Below are positions 30,455 to 38,978 of a stretch of 64,000 nucleotides of DNA, piece by piece. Source of the stretch: Amycolatopsis orientalis DSM 40040 = KCTC 9412 (GTDB lineage Bacteria > Actinomycetota > Actinomycetes > Mycobacteriales > Pseudonocardiaceae); NCBI RefSeq assembly GCF_000478275.1, contig NZ_ASJB01000022.1:23176-87175 (forward strand), written 5' to 3'. The position numbers and the translations under genes were made by a program. The notes beneath the pieces are model-generated. The model did not search any database. It saw only the letters and a list, made by a program, of their open reading frames with translations, and was not told the origin of the DNA. Every line of letters begins with the position of its first letter. Positions within the stretch are counted from its first letter, which is position 1.

Positions 30455-31255
30455 ATGGTGCACGTCGCGGTGGCGCAGTTCGCGCCCGGCAACGACAAAC
30501 AGGCCAACCTCGCCCGCGTCGCCTCCCTCGTCGGTGAAGCGGCCGACCGCGGGGCACGGGTGGTCGTGCTGCCCGAGTACTCGCTGTTCACCGTACCGAC
30601 GATGAGCCGGGAATTCGTGACCTCGGCCGAAGAACTCGACGGGCCGTTCGTCACCGAACTCCGCGGCCTCGCGAAGGACCGCCGGATCACCGTCGTCGCG
30701 GGTATCAACGAAGCCCTCCCCGGTGGCGACCGGATCTCGAACACGCTCGTCGCGGCCGGTCCCGACGGGGCGATCGCCGCCCTCTACCGCAAACTGCACC
30801 TGTACGACGCCTTCGGTTTCCGCGAATCGGAACTCGTCCGGCCCGGCGACATCGAAGCACCCGAGACCTTCGAAGCGGACGGGTTCGTCTTCGGCCTGCA
30901 GACCTGTTACGACCTGCGCTTCCCGGAGGTCACCCGGCGGCTGGTCGACGCGGGCGCGGACGCGGTGCTCCTCCCGGCCGAATGGATGCCCGGCCCGCTC
31001 AAGGAGGACCACTGGACCACCCTGGTCCGCGCGCGGGCGATCGAGAACACCATCTATCTCGTCGCGGCGGGACAGGCGGCGCCGACCGGGTCGGGGCACA
31101 GCATGATCGTCGACCCGATGGGCGTCGTGCTCGCCTCCGCCGGCGAACGCACGGGCACCGCCGCCGCCGAGCTTACGGCCGAACGCGTTTCCGAGGTCCG
31201 CGCCAAGAACCCGGCCTTGGAACTGCGCCGGTTCGCCGTCACGCCGAAGTCCTGA
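30455..31255 (+). CDS. Carbon-nitrogen hydrolase (nitrilase superfamily, Nit-like)
   Basis: The 266-residue enzyme has the full Glu-Lys-Cys triad: Glu41 in VVVLPEYS, Lys113 in YRKLHLYDAF and Cys151 in LQTCYDLRFPE. The CYDLRFPE form points to omega-amidase or deaminated-glutathione-amidase relatives rather than N-carbamoylputrescine amidase. The ATG at 30455 follows GGAAGGGG by 4 bases and starts the conserved VHVAVAQF strand; the upstream ATG at 30419 falls inside the putative operator. Divergent GntR control is likely. Confidence 0.9.
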   Translation: MVHVAVAQFAPGNDKQANLARVASLVGEAADRGARVVVLPEYSLFTVPTMSREFVTSAEELDGPFVTELRGLAKDRRITVVAGINEALPGGDRISNTLVAAGPDGAIAALYRKLHLYDAFGFRESELVRPGDIEAPETFEADGFVFGLQTCYDLRFPEVTRRLVDAGADAVLLPAEWMPGPLKEDHWTTLVRARAIENTIYLVAAGQAAPTGSGHSMIVDPMGVVLASAGERTGTAAAELTAERVSEVRAKNPALELRRFAVTPKS

Positions 31256-31280
31256 GTATCTTCTGAGGCGGAAGTCCGTT

Positions 31281-31312
31281 CGTGAAGACACGCCCTCGGG
31301 CGTGGTGACGCG
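31281..31312. repeat. 32-bp direct repeat, copy 1 (with internal hairpin)
   Basis: Starts CGTGAAGACACGCC and ends GGCGTGGTGACGCG around a four-base centre; it matches the copy at 32754-32785 at 30 of 32 positions. CACGCC/GGCGTG inside it forms a 6-bp stem. It lies just past the 3' end of the membrane hydrolase gene, in an otherwise empty 105-base gap. Confidence 0.7.
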
Positions 31313-31360
31313 CTTCCGCTCGCCTGGGTGCCGGGTGGCCGCCCGGCACCCAGGCTCACC

Positions 31361-32725
31361 TCACGGCACCAGCAGTCCCCAGTGGACGGCCCACGGGACG
31401 AACAGAACGGCTCCGGTCAGCAACAGGCCGACCCGGAATCCCCCGCCACCTTTGGCCCGCCACCACGAAACCGCGGTTACCGCACCGGCGGCGACGACGC
31501 CGACCGCGGTCAGCTGCAGCGCGAGCCACGGCAGTGTCCGTCCTAAAAGGACAGGGCCGGGCGCCATCGCCGCCCCTGTCGTCAACACGACGTAGTAGAC
31601 GAGGAATCCCATCGTGGCGAGCAAACCGGTCGACGCCAGCCAGCGCGCCGGCTTGGCGAGCGGCACGGCCCCGCCACGACGGCGGCGGAACAACGCCGTC
31701 ACCGGATAAGCCGCGAACGCGAGCAGCGCCAGCGCCCACACCGCGATCTGCGACCACGGGGTCTCATACCAGGCAAGCGGCGCCAGGGCGGCACTCTGAC
31801 TCGCCTGCACCGGTGGCGGATCCGCGGACGGCCGGACCGGCCCGTCCTTCAGGCCGTTCACCCAGGTCCCGACGAGGTCGAGATAGCCGGGGGCGAACCC
31901 GTCGAGCTTGTCGAAGCCGTCGGTCGTCGACCGGAGCGCGTGCTGAGCCTGAGGGAACACCTTCAGCGTGTACTGCCGATTCCCCGTGCGCTCCAACGTT
32001 TCCCGGAAGATCCGCACCGCCTCGCCGGGCGGGGTGAGCCGGTCCAGTTCGCCCCACATCCCGAGCACCGGTTGCCGCACCTTCTCCAGCACCGGCACGG
32101 GGTCGTACCCGGCTTCGGGGAACGCACCGGCACCCGCGAGGGTCCGCATGTTCGTCGACGCGACCATGTCCACCATCGACCCGGTGACGCCGCCTCGCCG
32201 CAGGTACGTCTCGAAGGCCCAGGACTGCTGGCGGTCGGGTGAGACGCCGTTCGCCCCGATGGTGACCACGAAGGCGACGTCCTGGGACTTCGACGCCGCC
32301 AACGGCGCGACCCAGCCCCCTTCGCTCAACCCCCACACCCCGACGCGGGCCGGGTCCACGCCCGGCCGTGAACGCAGGGCCTGGACGGCGGCGAGCGCGT
32401 CGTCGGCCAGGACCGAGTAATCCCGCTCGAACAGTGAATAACCCTCGGTCCGTTTGTCGTAGATCAGCGTGGCGATCCCCGCTTTGGCGAAAGCCTCGGC
32501 TTCGGCTCGGTAGTCGTCCCGGTCGTGTTCGCCCGAGCCGTGCACCATGACGATCCCCGGCGCCGCACCGCCGCCTCGCGGCGCGACCACCGTTCCGTGC
32601 AGGGTGACGCCGTGGCTGGTGAACGAGACGTCACCAGTGGAAGCCGCGGCGGGTACCGGCGAGGACACCGCCATGACGGCCGCGATCGCCGCACCGATGG
32701 CCCCTGTTCTTTTCCAGAGCAGCAT
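31361..32725 (-). CDS. Secreted/membrane alpha/beta hydrolase with C-terminal TM domain
   Basis: The 454-residue protein has a signal peptide (1-28, cleavage near PAAAS), an alpha/beta hydrolase domain (about 35-320: MVHGSGEHDRDDY, nucleophile Ser134 in GLSEGG, Asp in ELDRLTPP, His in PQAQHALR) and four or so hydrophobic helices from about 345 to the end. The catalytic domain should lie outside the membrane. It resembles dienelactone-hydrolase-like esterases or peptidases; substrate unknown. GGGGGAG stands 4 bases before ATG 32725. Two near-identical 32-bp repeats bracket the gene. Confidence 0.87.
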   Translation of the reverse strand: MLLWKRTGAIGAAIAAVMAVSSPVPAAASTGDVSFTSHGVTLHGTVVAPRGGGAAPGIVMVHGSGEHDRDDYRAEAEAFAKAGIATLIYDKRTEGYSLFERDYSVLADDALAAVQALRSRPGVDPARVGVWGLSEGGWVAPLAASKSQDVAFVVTIGANGVSPDRQQSWAFETYLRRGGVTGSMVDMVASTNMRTLAGAGAFPEAGYDPVPVLEKVRQPVLGMWGELDRLTPPGEAVRIFRETLERTGNRQYTLKVFPQAQHALRSTTDGFDKLDGFAPGYLDLVGTWVNGLKDGPVRPSADPPPVQASQSAALAPLAWYETPWSQIAVWALALLAFAAYPVTALFRRRRGGAVPLAKPARWLASTGLLATMGFLVYYVVLTTGAAMAPGPVLLGRTLPWLALQLTAVGVVAAGAVTAVSWWRAKGGGGFRVGLLLTGAVLFVPWAVHWGLLVP

Positions 32726-32753
32726 GCTGCTCCCCCTTGTCTGTGGAGTCGTC

Positions 32754-32785
32754 CGTGAAGACACGCCGTCCGGCGTGGTGACGCG
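32754..32785. repeat. 32-bp direct repeat, copy 2
   Basis: Second copy of the element at 31281, differing at two central bases that keep the CACGCC/GGCGTG stem. It lies 28 bases upstream of the hydrolase start and 38 bases past the end of the ArsR-type gene. The two copies are in direct orientation 1.47 kb apart. Confidence 0.7.
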
Positions 32786-32823
32786 ATCAGAGGTGGTCGA
32801 GTGGCCGCTCTCCCACCTGCTTT

Positions 32824-33405
32824 TCAGTTCCCCCGCTCACCTTCCTTCCCGTCCGGATCCGGGAACGCGATCCAGCGCACGAACACCTTCCGCGCGTCCG
32901 GGCCGGGCTCCGGCCGCCAATAGCGGCGCAGCAGCTCGAGATAGTCGTCCCAGAACTGCGCGAGCTCCTCGATGTCCACGTGCACCGCGCCCCGGGAGAA
33001 CACCAGCGCGTCGCCCCATTCACCCAGCTCACCGCGGCGTTCGAGGAAACGCGCCAGCTGTTCGAGGTCTTCGGTGAACGCGGCGCGCTGCGCCTCGTCG
33101 AACACCGCGCGCATCTCTTCGCTCTGCTCACTGTGCCGGGGCCAGCGGATGTCGCGCTGCCTCGCGCGCCACCAGCGTTCCTTGCCGTGCGCGAGTTCCG
33201 GCGCCTCGTCGACGAAGTGGTATTTCGCCAGTTCTCGCAGGTGGTAGCTGGTCGCGCCCGAACTCTCCCCCAGTTCCTTGGCCAGCTTCGTCGCCGTCGC
33301 GGGCCCTCGGCCCAGCGCTTCCATGATCCGCCTGCGCAACGGATGCATCACCGCCTTCAGGACGGCGGGATCGGTGATCTCTTCGGGCGGCGGTGGACCG
33401 GTCAT
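32824..33405 (-). CDS. ArsR-type winged-helix regulator
   Basis: The 193-residue protein has an N-terminal ArsR/HTH_20 winged helix (AVLKAVMHPLRRRIMEALG, TATKLAKELGESSGATSYHLREL) followed by a longer helical domain rich in Trp and charged residues (LERRGELGEWGDALVF). It lacks the metal-binding Cys motifs of ArsR sensors. An operator-like repeat lies 16 bases upstream of its start, so it is probably autoregulated. Downstream on the same strand is the membrane hydrolase, which it may co-regulate. Confidence 0.85.
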   Translation of the reverse strand: MTGPPPPEEITDPAVLKAVMHPLRRRIMEALGRGPATATKLAKELGESSGATSYHLRELAKYHFVDEAPELAHGKERWWRARQRDIRWPRHSEQSEEMRAVFDEAQRAAFTEDLEQLARFLERRGELGEWGDALVFSRGAVHVDIEELAQFWDDYLELLRRYWRPEPGPDARKVFVRWIAFPDPDGKEGERGN

Positions 33406-33420
33406 GCCACCAACCTAGCC

Positions 33421-33454
33421 GTGCAAAGAAGATTGTGCAAAGACTTCTTTGCAC
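33421..33454. promoter_or_regulatory. ArsR-type operator with three GTGCAAAGA units
   Basis: GTGCAAAGAAG (33421-33431) pairs with CTTCTTTGCAC (33444-33454) as a perfect 11-bp inverted repeat, and a further direct copy GTGCAAAGA starts at 33435. The site ends 16 bases upstream of the regulator's start codon, so a bound dimer would cover the promoter or the translation start. Confidence 0.75.
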
Positions 33455-33656
33455 GCGGTTCAGACCTGTCCCTCCGGGCGGCCCGAGGATTCTGCTGGGA
33501 TTTCGGTGAACTCAGCGTGAAATTGACAAGTTCACTACGAAGGTCTTGTGCCGGGCGGACGAAATCCGAGCGGCCCGGCAGGTTTTTCGTTGTGTCGTCC
33601 CCGAAATTCGGTTGTATCGGATAGTTTTGCCCGGAGTCGACCTAGCGGGAGAGAAC

Positions 33657-34865
33657 ATGCCGAAGCACCGCCCTCGACAGACGGACAGGCTGTCCGCCCG
33701 GCACCGGACGGCCTTCGCGCTCGCCGGCGGGGCACTCGCCGTCCTGCCCGCGGTCACCGCGTCGGCCGGTCCCGACGACACCCCGATCGCCGCTGCGAAG
33801 GACACCGCGCCGCAGAACCAGGCGGCGCAGTGGCAGCCGCCCGCCGGCGTCGTCCCGGAGATCGCGGTCGACGGCAGTCTCCCCGAACCGCCCAACCCGG
33901 ATCCGCTGACCGTCCCCGGCGGCACGGGCAACGTCGGCGGCTCGTTCGCGCCGTCGGGTGCGCTCGGAATCCCCGCCAGCATGATGAAGGCGTACCGGAA
34001 CGCGGCGGACATCCTCGCCAAGGAGCTGCCGGGCTGTCACATCGACTGGGCCCTGATCGCCAGCATCGGCCGGATCGAGTCCAACCACGCGCGCGGCGGC
34101 TACGTCGACGCCAAGGGCAACACCCTCGAACCGATCCTCGGCCCGCAGCTCAACGGCGCCGGACCGTTCGCGGCCATCCCGGACACCGACGGCGGCAAGT
34201 ACGACGGCGACACCGCTTGGGACCGCGCCGTCGGCCCGACGCAGTTCATCCCGTCCACGTGGAAGGGCTACGCCTCCGACGGGAACGGCGACGGCGAGTC
34301 GAACCCGAACAACATCTACGACGCGACCCTGGGTTCGGGCCGCTACCTCTGCTCCGGCGGCGTCGACCTGACCTCCGAGCAGACCCAGCGCGTGGCCGTG
34401 TATCGCTACAACCACTCATTGTCCTATGTGGACACCGTGATCCGCTGGGCGGTCGCCTACCGCGGCGGCGTCGCCACGCTGCCGGACAGCCAGGTCCCGG
34501 TCGGCGCGCCCGATTCCTCGAACGTCGCCGCCGACACACCCGGCGGGCAACTGCCGGTCCCGACCCTGCCCGGCACTCCCCCGCCCGGCACGACCACGCC
34601 GCCGCCGAGCCCGCTGCCCGGCTCGTCGTTCCCGCCGAGCAGCCCCGTGCCACCCACGAGCACGTCGCCGTCGAAGCCGACCAGCACCCCGCCTTCGTCG
34701 ACGCCGCCCTCCTCCACACCGCCCTCGTCCACGCCGCCTTCGAGCACCCCGCCGTCGTCGACTCCTCCTCCGTCGAGCACCACGACCACTCCGCCGCCGT
34801 CTTCGACCCCGGCCGGGAACACCGGTGACGCGACGCCGACCAGCTCCGCTTCGCCCACGCCGTAA
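33657..34865 (+). CDS. Secreted lytic transglycosylase with Pro/Ser/Thr tail
   Basis: The 402-residue protein has an N-terminal signal (basic 1-18, hydrophobic 19-36, ending TASA), a linker, and a soluble lytic transglycosylase domain (about 100-285: catalytic Glu141 in IASIGRIESNHARGG, AVGPTQFIPSTWKGY, YRYNHSLSYV). The C-terminus from about 310 is a wall-spanning Pro/Ser/Thr tail with PPSST repeats. It should cleave peptidoglycan glycan strands with 1,6-anhydro product. GGGAGAG precedes ATG 33657. A D/N-rich stretch (DGNGDGESNPNN) may bind calcium. Confidence 0.9.
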   Translation: MPKHRPRQTDRLSARHRTAFALAGGALAVLPAVTASAGPDDTPIAAAKDTAPQNQAAQWQPPAGVVPEIAVDGSLPEPPNPDPLTVPGGTGNVGGSFAPSGALGIPASMMKAYRNAADILAKELPGCHIDWALIASIGRIESNHARGGYVDAKGNTLEPILGPQLNGAGPFAAIPDTDGGKYDGDTAWDRAVGPTQFIPSTWKGYASDGNGDGESNPNNIYDATLGSGRYLCSGGVDLTSEQTQRVAVYRYNHSLSYVDTVIRWAVAYRGGVATLPDSQVPVGAPDSSNVAADTPGGQLPVPTLPGTPPPGTTTPPPSPLPGSSFPPSSPVPPTSTSPSKPTSTPPSSTPPSSTPPSSTPPSSTPPSSTPPPSSTTTTPPPSSTPAGNTGDATPTSSASPTP

Positions 34866-34869
34866 CCCA

Positions 34870-34891
34870 CGCGTTTAGTCCTCTGGATGCG
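34870..34891. repeat. Isolated copy of the 22-bp palindromic repeat
   Basis: CGCGTTTAG, centre TCCT, CTGGATGCG: the same unit as the cluster at 25736-26029, five bases past the stop codon of the transglycosylase gene. The following GAGGCTCG also matches the flank of the copy at 25736. Confidence 0.7.
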
Positions 34892-34975
34892 AGGCTCGTC
34901 GTGCCCGGAATGTCCTGAACGTGTTCCGCGTTACCTCCTCTCGTAGATCATCGAGCCGAGAGAAGTGGGACACGG

Positions 34976-35404
34976 ATGTCGTCTTTCGTCATGACCGCCG
35001 AGGAACGGGAAGCCTTCCTGAGTGAGGTCCACATCGGGGTCCTGGCCGTGGAACGGGAAGGACGGGCTCCGCTGGCCGTACCGGTCTGGTACGACTACGA
35101 GCCCGGTGGGGAGCTCCTGATCTGGATGGACGGCGGTTCGGTCAAGGACAAGGCGATCAAGAAGGCGGGCAGGCTGAGCCTGGTCGCGCAGTCGGAGACC
35201 CTGCCGTACAAGTACGTGACGGCCGAGGGGCCGGTCATCGCCAACGACGCGCCGCCGACCCGGGAGCAGGCGCTGAAGATCGCGCATCGGTATCTGCCCG
35301 AGGCGGAGGGCACGAAGTACGTCGATGGCGCTCTCAACGACAACTCCGTCCTGGTCCGCGTCCGGCCGGAGAAGTGGCTGAGCAACGACCAGGGCAAGGC
35401 GTAG
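34976..35404 (+). CDS. Flavin/F420-binding split-barrel (PNPOx-like) protein
   Basis: The 142-residue protein has the PNP-oxidase-like split beta-barrel: FLSEVHIGVLAVEREGRAPL, VPVWYDYEPGGELLIW, the KDKAIKKAGRLSL loop and KYVTAEGPV. Such actinobacterial proteins bind F420 or FMN and reduce or isomerise small substrates; which cofactor is used here is not clear. It stands alone after the transglycosylase gene. A hairpin terminator separates it from the convergent gcl-like gene. Confidence 0.87.
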   Translation: MSSFVMTAEEREAFLSEVHIGVLAVEREGRAPLAVPVWYDYEPGGELLIWMDGGSVKDKAIKKAGRLSLVAQSETLPYKYVTAEGPVIANDAPPTREQALKIAHRYLPEAEGTKYVDGALNDNSVLVRVRPEKWLSNDQGKA

Positions 35405-35412
35405 CACCGGAT

Positions 35413-35465
35413 GAGATGAACGGGACTTTCCTGGCGGGCCTTGGCATGAAAGTCCCGTTCATCTC
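35413..35465. terminator. Perfect 18-bp hairpin between convergent genes
   Basis: GAGATGAACGGGACTTTC (35413-35430) and its exact complement (35448-35465) with a 17-base loop lie between the split-barrel gene (ends 35404) and the gcl-like gene (ends 35472). No T-tract. It should serve both directions. Confidence 0.65.
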
Positions 35466-35471
35466 GTTCCC

Positions 35472-37166
35472 TCAGCCCGCGATCGGCTCGAACTCGACGA
35501 CGCTGTCGAGCGCCTTGCCCATCGCGGCGTTCCCTTCTCGTTCGATCATGATCTCCACCAGCACCGGCCGCGAAGTGCGCTCCGCCTCCTTACGCGCCCA
35601 TGCCAGCGACGCCCGGATCTCGCCCGGCTCGGTGACGCGGGTGCCGGAGCAGCCGTAGGCCTCCATGACCTTCACGTTGTCCGTGCCGATCTTGTCGTAG
35701 TGGATGTCGACCTCGAAGTTCATCTCGTAGCCGGTCTCGGCCTGCCGGATGAGCCCGAGGTACTCGTTGTTGAGCATGATCAGCACGAACCCGACGTCGT
35801 ACTGCGCGGCCACCGCCAGCTCCTCCACCAGGAACTGGAACGAGTAGTCCCCGACGACGCCGACGACCTCCGCCTCCGGTTTCGCCTTCTTGACGCCGAT
35901 CGCCGCCGGGATCTCCCAGCCGAGCGGACCCGCCTGGCCGCACACCTGGTAGTGGCGGGGCTTGTGCGCGCGCTGGAACTGCCCGGACCAGATCTGGTAC
36001 AGCCCGATCGCGGTGACGAAGTAGGCGTCCTCGCCGTAGAACTCGTTGATCTCCTTGAACACGCGCGGTGCCTTGATCGGCGTGTCGTCGAAGTCCTCGC
36101 GCCTGGGCAGGCTCTGTTTGAGTTCGCCGATCCGTCGCGGCCACGCCCGATCCCGCGCCGGGGAACGTTTCGACGCGGCCGCGATCAGCGCGTCCAGGAA
36201 CGCTCCCGTGTCGGACACGATCCCGAGGTCCGGCCCGAACACCTTGCCCAGCTGGGTGGGTTCGATGTCGACGTGGATGAACTTCCGGCTGCCGCGGTAG
36301 ACCTCCAGGTCACCGGTGTGCCGGTCACCGAACCGGGCACCGAGCGCGAGCACCAGATCCGCTTCGAGGAAGGCCGCGTTCGCCCACCGCTGCGACGTCT
36401 GGATCCCCGCCATCCCGGCGAACAGTTCGTGGTCCTCGGGGAAGGTCCCCTTGCCCATCAGCGTCACGCCGACCGGCACGCCGAGCAGTTCGGCCGCGGT
36501 CCGCAGCCGGTCACTCGCGCCACCGAGCACCACGCCGCCGCCGGCGATGATCAGCGGCCGTTCCGCGGCCAGCAGCAGATCGAGCGCCCGCTCGACCCGG
36601 GCGGGCGACGGCGTCACCGTGGTGACCGGCAGCGGCGAGTCGATGCTGGAGTCCCATTCGATGTCCTGGCGCTGGACGTCGATCGGCAGGTCGATCAGCA
36701 CCGGGCCGGGGCGGCCGGACCGGGCGACGCGGAACGCCTCGCGGAACACCCAGGGCAGCTGCGCGGCCTCCTTGACCTGCACCGCCCATTTGGTCACCGG
36801 CTTCGCGATCTCGACGATGTCGACGGCCTGGAACGCCTCGGTGTGCAGCTTCCGCGAATCGGCCTGCCCGGTGATGCAGATGATCGGGATCGAGTCGGCC
36901 TGTGCGGTGTAGAGCCCGGTGATCATGTTCGTCCCGGCGGGCCCGGAGGTGCCGATCGCGACGCCGACGTTGCCCGTGGTCCTTGCCCAGCCGTCGGCCA
37001 TATGGGTCGCGCCCTCTTCGTGGCGCACGATCAGATGCTCGATGCCGCTGCCCTGCATCGCTTGGTACAGCGGGAGGATCGCGGCGCCGGGGCAGCCGAA
37101 CGCGGTGTCGACGCCCTCACTGACCAGGACGTCGACGACGGCCTGCATGGCGGGGATTCTGGGCAT
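35472..37166 (-). CDS. gcl: Glyoxylate carboligase-like ThDP enzyme
   Basis: The 564-residue ThDP enzyme aligns along its length with glyoxylate carboligase: AFGCPGAAILPLYQ, TSGPAGTNMITGLY, DSIPIICITGQ, FQAVDIVEIAKPVTK, RSGRPGPVLIDLPIDVQ, CGQAGPLGWEIPAAIG and NNEYLGLIRQ. It should join two glyoxylates to tartronate semialdehyde with CO2 release. Unlike E. coli Gcl, which has Val51, it has Glu50 in RHEEGATHM, the canonical ThDP-activating Glu. Last gene of the hyi-glxR-gcl operon, 3 bases after glxR, which strongly supports the glyoxylate role. Confidence 0.85.
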   Translation of the reverse strand: MPRIPAMQAVVDVLVSEGVDTAFGCPGAAILPLYQAMQGSGIEHLIVRHEEGATHMADGWARTTGNVGVAIGTSGPAGTNMITGLYTAQADSIPIICITGQADSRKLHTEAFQAVDIVEIAKPVTKWAVQVKEAAQLPWVFREAFRVARSGRPGPVLIDLPIDVQRQDIEWDSSIDSPLPVTTVTPSPARVERALDLLLAAERPLIIAGGGVVLGGASDRLRTAAELLGVPVGVTLMGKGTFPEDHELFAGMAGIQTSQRWANAAFLEADLVLALGARFGDRHTGDLEVYRGSRKFIHVDIEPTQLGKVFGPDLGIVSDTGAFLDALIAAASKRSPARDRAWPRRIGELKQSLPRREDFDDTPIKAPRVFKEINEFYGEDAYFVTAIGLYQIWSGQFQRAHKPRHYQVCGQAGPLGWEIPAAIGVKKAKPEAEVVGVVGDYSFQFLVEELAVAAQYDVGFVLIMLNNEYLGLIRQAETGYEMNFEVDIHYDKIGTDNVKVMEAYGCSGTRVTEPGEIRASLAWARKEAERTSRPVLVEIMIEREGNAAMGKALDSVVEFEPIAG

Positions 37167-37169
37167 GCG

Positions 37170-38057
37170 TCACTCCTTGCTTTCCGCGCCGGACAGCGCT
37201 TCGACGACTTTCAGCAGGGCGGAGTGATCGAGCGAGCCGTGGCCCATCGCCCGTCCGGCGGCGATGAGCTGGGCGACCAGCCCGGTGATCGGCAGTGCGA
37301 CGTCGGCCTGCCGGGCGGCGGCGAGCGCGATGCCCATGTCCTTGTGGTGCAGATCGATCCGGAAGCCCGGCGCGAATTCCCTTGCCACCATGGACTTCCG
37401 CTTGAGTTCGAGGATCCGGCTGCCCGCGAGGCCGCCCGCCAGCACGTCCAGTCCGACACCGGCGTCGACGCCCGAGGCTTCGAGCAGCACGATGGCTTCG
37501 GCGATCAGCCCGTAGGTCCCGCCGACCACCAGCTGGTTGGCGGCTTTCACCACCTGCCCGGCACCGTGCGGCCCGACATGGACGATCGTCTTGCCGACGG
37601 CTTCCAGGATCGGGAGCGCGGCCGCGAAGTCGTCGTCCTCACCACCGACCATAATGGACAGTGAGGCCTGCTGGGCACCGGCCTGACCGCCGGAAACGGG
37701 CGCGTCCAGCACCCGGATCTCCCGTTCGCCCGCCCGTTCGGCCACCTCGATGGAGGTCTCCGGCCGGATGGTGCTCATGTCGATCAGCAGGGTCCCCGGT
37801 TTCGCCGCTTCCAGCACCCCGCCCGCCGCGAGCACGACGGCCTCGACCTGAGGGTGGTTCGGCAGCATGGTGATGACGACTTCCGCGCCCGAGACGGCGT
37901 CCGTCACCCCGGTGGCCGCCCGTCCGCCCACGGCCTCCAGCCGGGCGAGCGCGTCGGCGTTCGTGTCGAATCCGCTCACCTCGTACCCGGCGGCGGCGAG
38001 ATGTCCCGCCATCGGCCCGCCCATGATCCCCAGTCCGATGAATCCCAGCTTGGTCAT
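37170..38057 (-). CDS. glxR: Tartronate semialdehyde reductase (2-hydroxy-3-oxopropionate reductase)
   Basis: The 295-residue protein is a beta-hydroxyacid dehydrogenase: N-terminal Rossmann motif LGFIGLGIMGGPMAGHL, substrate motif DAPVSGGQAGAQQASL, catalytic Lys in VKAANQLVVGG, and KDMGIALAAAR. It would reduce tartronate semialdehyde to glycerate with NAD(P)H. The ATG at 38057 overlaps the stop of hyi by four bases (ATGA) and is followed 3 bases after its own stop by gcl, so the three are co-translated. Confidence 0.9.
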   Translation of the reverse strand: MTKLGFIGLGIMGGPMAGHLAAAGYEVSGFDTNADALARLEAVGGRAATGVTDAVSGAEVVITMLPNHPQVEAVVLAAGGVLEAAKPGTLLIDMSTIRPETSIEVAERAGEREIRVLDAPVSGGQAGAQQASLSIMVGGEDDDFAAALPILEAVGKTIVHVGPHGAGQVVKAANQLVVGGTYGLIAEAIVLLEASGVDAGVGLDVLAGGLAGSRILELKRKSMVAREFAPGFRIDLHHKDMGIALAAARQADVALPITGLVAQLIAAGRAMGHGSLDHSALLKVVEALSGAESKE

Positions 38058-38881
38058 GCCAGTCCCCTTCGTTCGAAAGGCAGCCACGACAGCGAATCCG
38101 CGCTCGGCCCGTCGGGCTTGTACTCCACGCCGACCTGCCCGCGGTAGCCCGCCGTCTGCAGCTTTTCCAGGTATCCCTCGATGTCCAGCGTTCCGGTCCC
38201 CGGCTGGTGCCGCCCTGGGGCGTCGGCGATCTGCACATGACCGATCCGTCCGGTGTGGACGGACACGACCCGGTCGAGGTCGTCACCGTTGACCGCCAGG
38301 TGGTACAGGTCGGCCAGCAGCTTCACGTTGTCCCGCCCGAGTTCGTCGAGCACCTTCAGCACGTCGGCCGCGGTCTTGAGCGGGTACTTTTCCGCTCCCG
38401 ACAACGGCTCCAGGACGATCTCCGCATCGACCCGCGCGGCGGCGTCCGAGGCGAGCGCCAAATTCTCCAGCCCGAGCTTGTCCTGCCCGGCCGGGTCTGC
38501 GCCGTCGATCCGGTTTCCGTAGAGCGCGTTGAACCGGCGGCAGCCGAGCCGCTCACCCAGCTCGATCGCGGAAGCGACACTGTGGGCGAACTCCTTCTCA
38601 CGGCCGGTCCAGGTGACCAGACCCCGGTCGCCGCCCGCCATGTCGCCGGGGAAGAAGTTCAACCCCGTCACCGCGACCCCGGCCTTCTCGACCGACGCGA
38701 CGAACGCGTCGACGTCGGCGGAGTCCGGCACCGCCGTCTCGAACGGCCACCAGTACTCGACCGCGGTGAACCCCGCCGCGCGCGCCGCCTCCGCGCGTTC
38801 GAGGAGCGGCAACTCGGTGAAGACCATCGACAGGTTCAGCACGTAGGGCAGCGCATGACGCGAACCGGCAAGATCAGCCAT
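38054..38881 (-). CDS. hyi: Hydroxypyruvate isomerase
   Basis: The 275-residue TIM-barrel protein of the AP-endonuclease-2/xylose-isomerase-like family matches Hyi: NLSMVFTELPLLERAEAARAAGF-like start (shown as NLSMVFTELPLLERAEA), FNALYGNR, VLEPLSG, LLADLYHL, HVQIADAPGRHQPGTG and the terminal VGVEYKP. It interconverts hydroxypyruvate and tartronate semialdehyde. First gene of the glyoxylate operon. Its upstream region contains TTTCTTTCGTATATCGAG, AT-richer than surroundings and a likely promoter, but no clear operator. Confidence 0.9.
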   Translation of the reverse strand: MADLAGSRHALPYVLNLSMVFTELPLLERAEAARAAGFTAVEYWWPFETAVPDSADVDAFVASVEKAGVAVTGLNFFPGDMAGGDRGLVTWTGREKEFAHSVASAIELGERLGCRRFNALYGNRIDGADPAGQDKLGLENLALASDAAARVDAEIVLEPLSGAEKYPLKTAADVLKVLDELGRDNVKLLADLYHLAVNGDDLDRVVSVHTGRIGHVQIADAPGRHQPGTGTLDIEGYLEKLQTAGYRGQVGVEYKPDGPSADSLSWLPFERRGLA

Positions 38882-38978
38882 CGAAACCTCAGTTATTTCG
38901 CTCTGCGGAAACTTTCTTTCGTATATCGAGAATAGCCCGCTGACCTGGCCTCGGTCAACGGGCTCCGGCCCAGAGAGA

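Noticed and set aside
30455..31255. Nitrilase considered as AguB (N-carbamoylputrescine amidase) next to aguA
   Set aside because: Active-site context CYDLRFPE is that of Nit-type omega-amidases; AguB normally has a CWDQWYPE-like motif, and a GntR unit separates the genes.
35700..37664. 654-codon frame opposite gcl and glxR
   Set aside because: It crosses two real genes in the opposite direction and shows no motif; shadow of GC-skewed codons.
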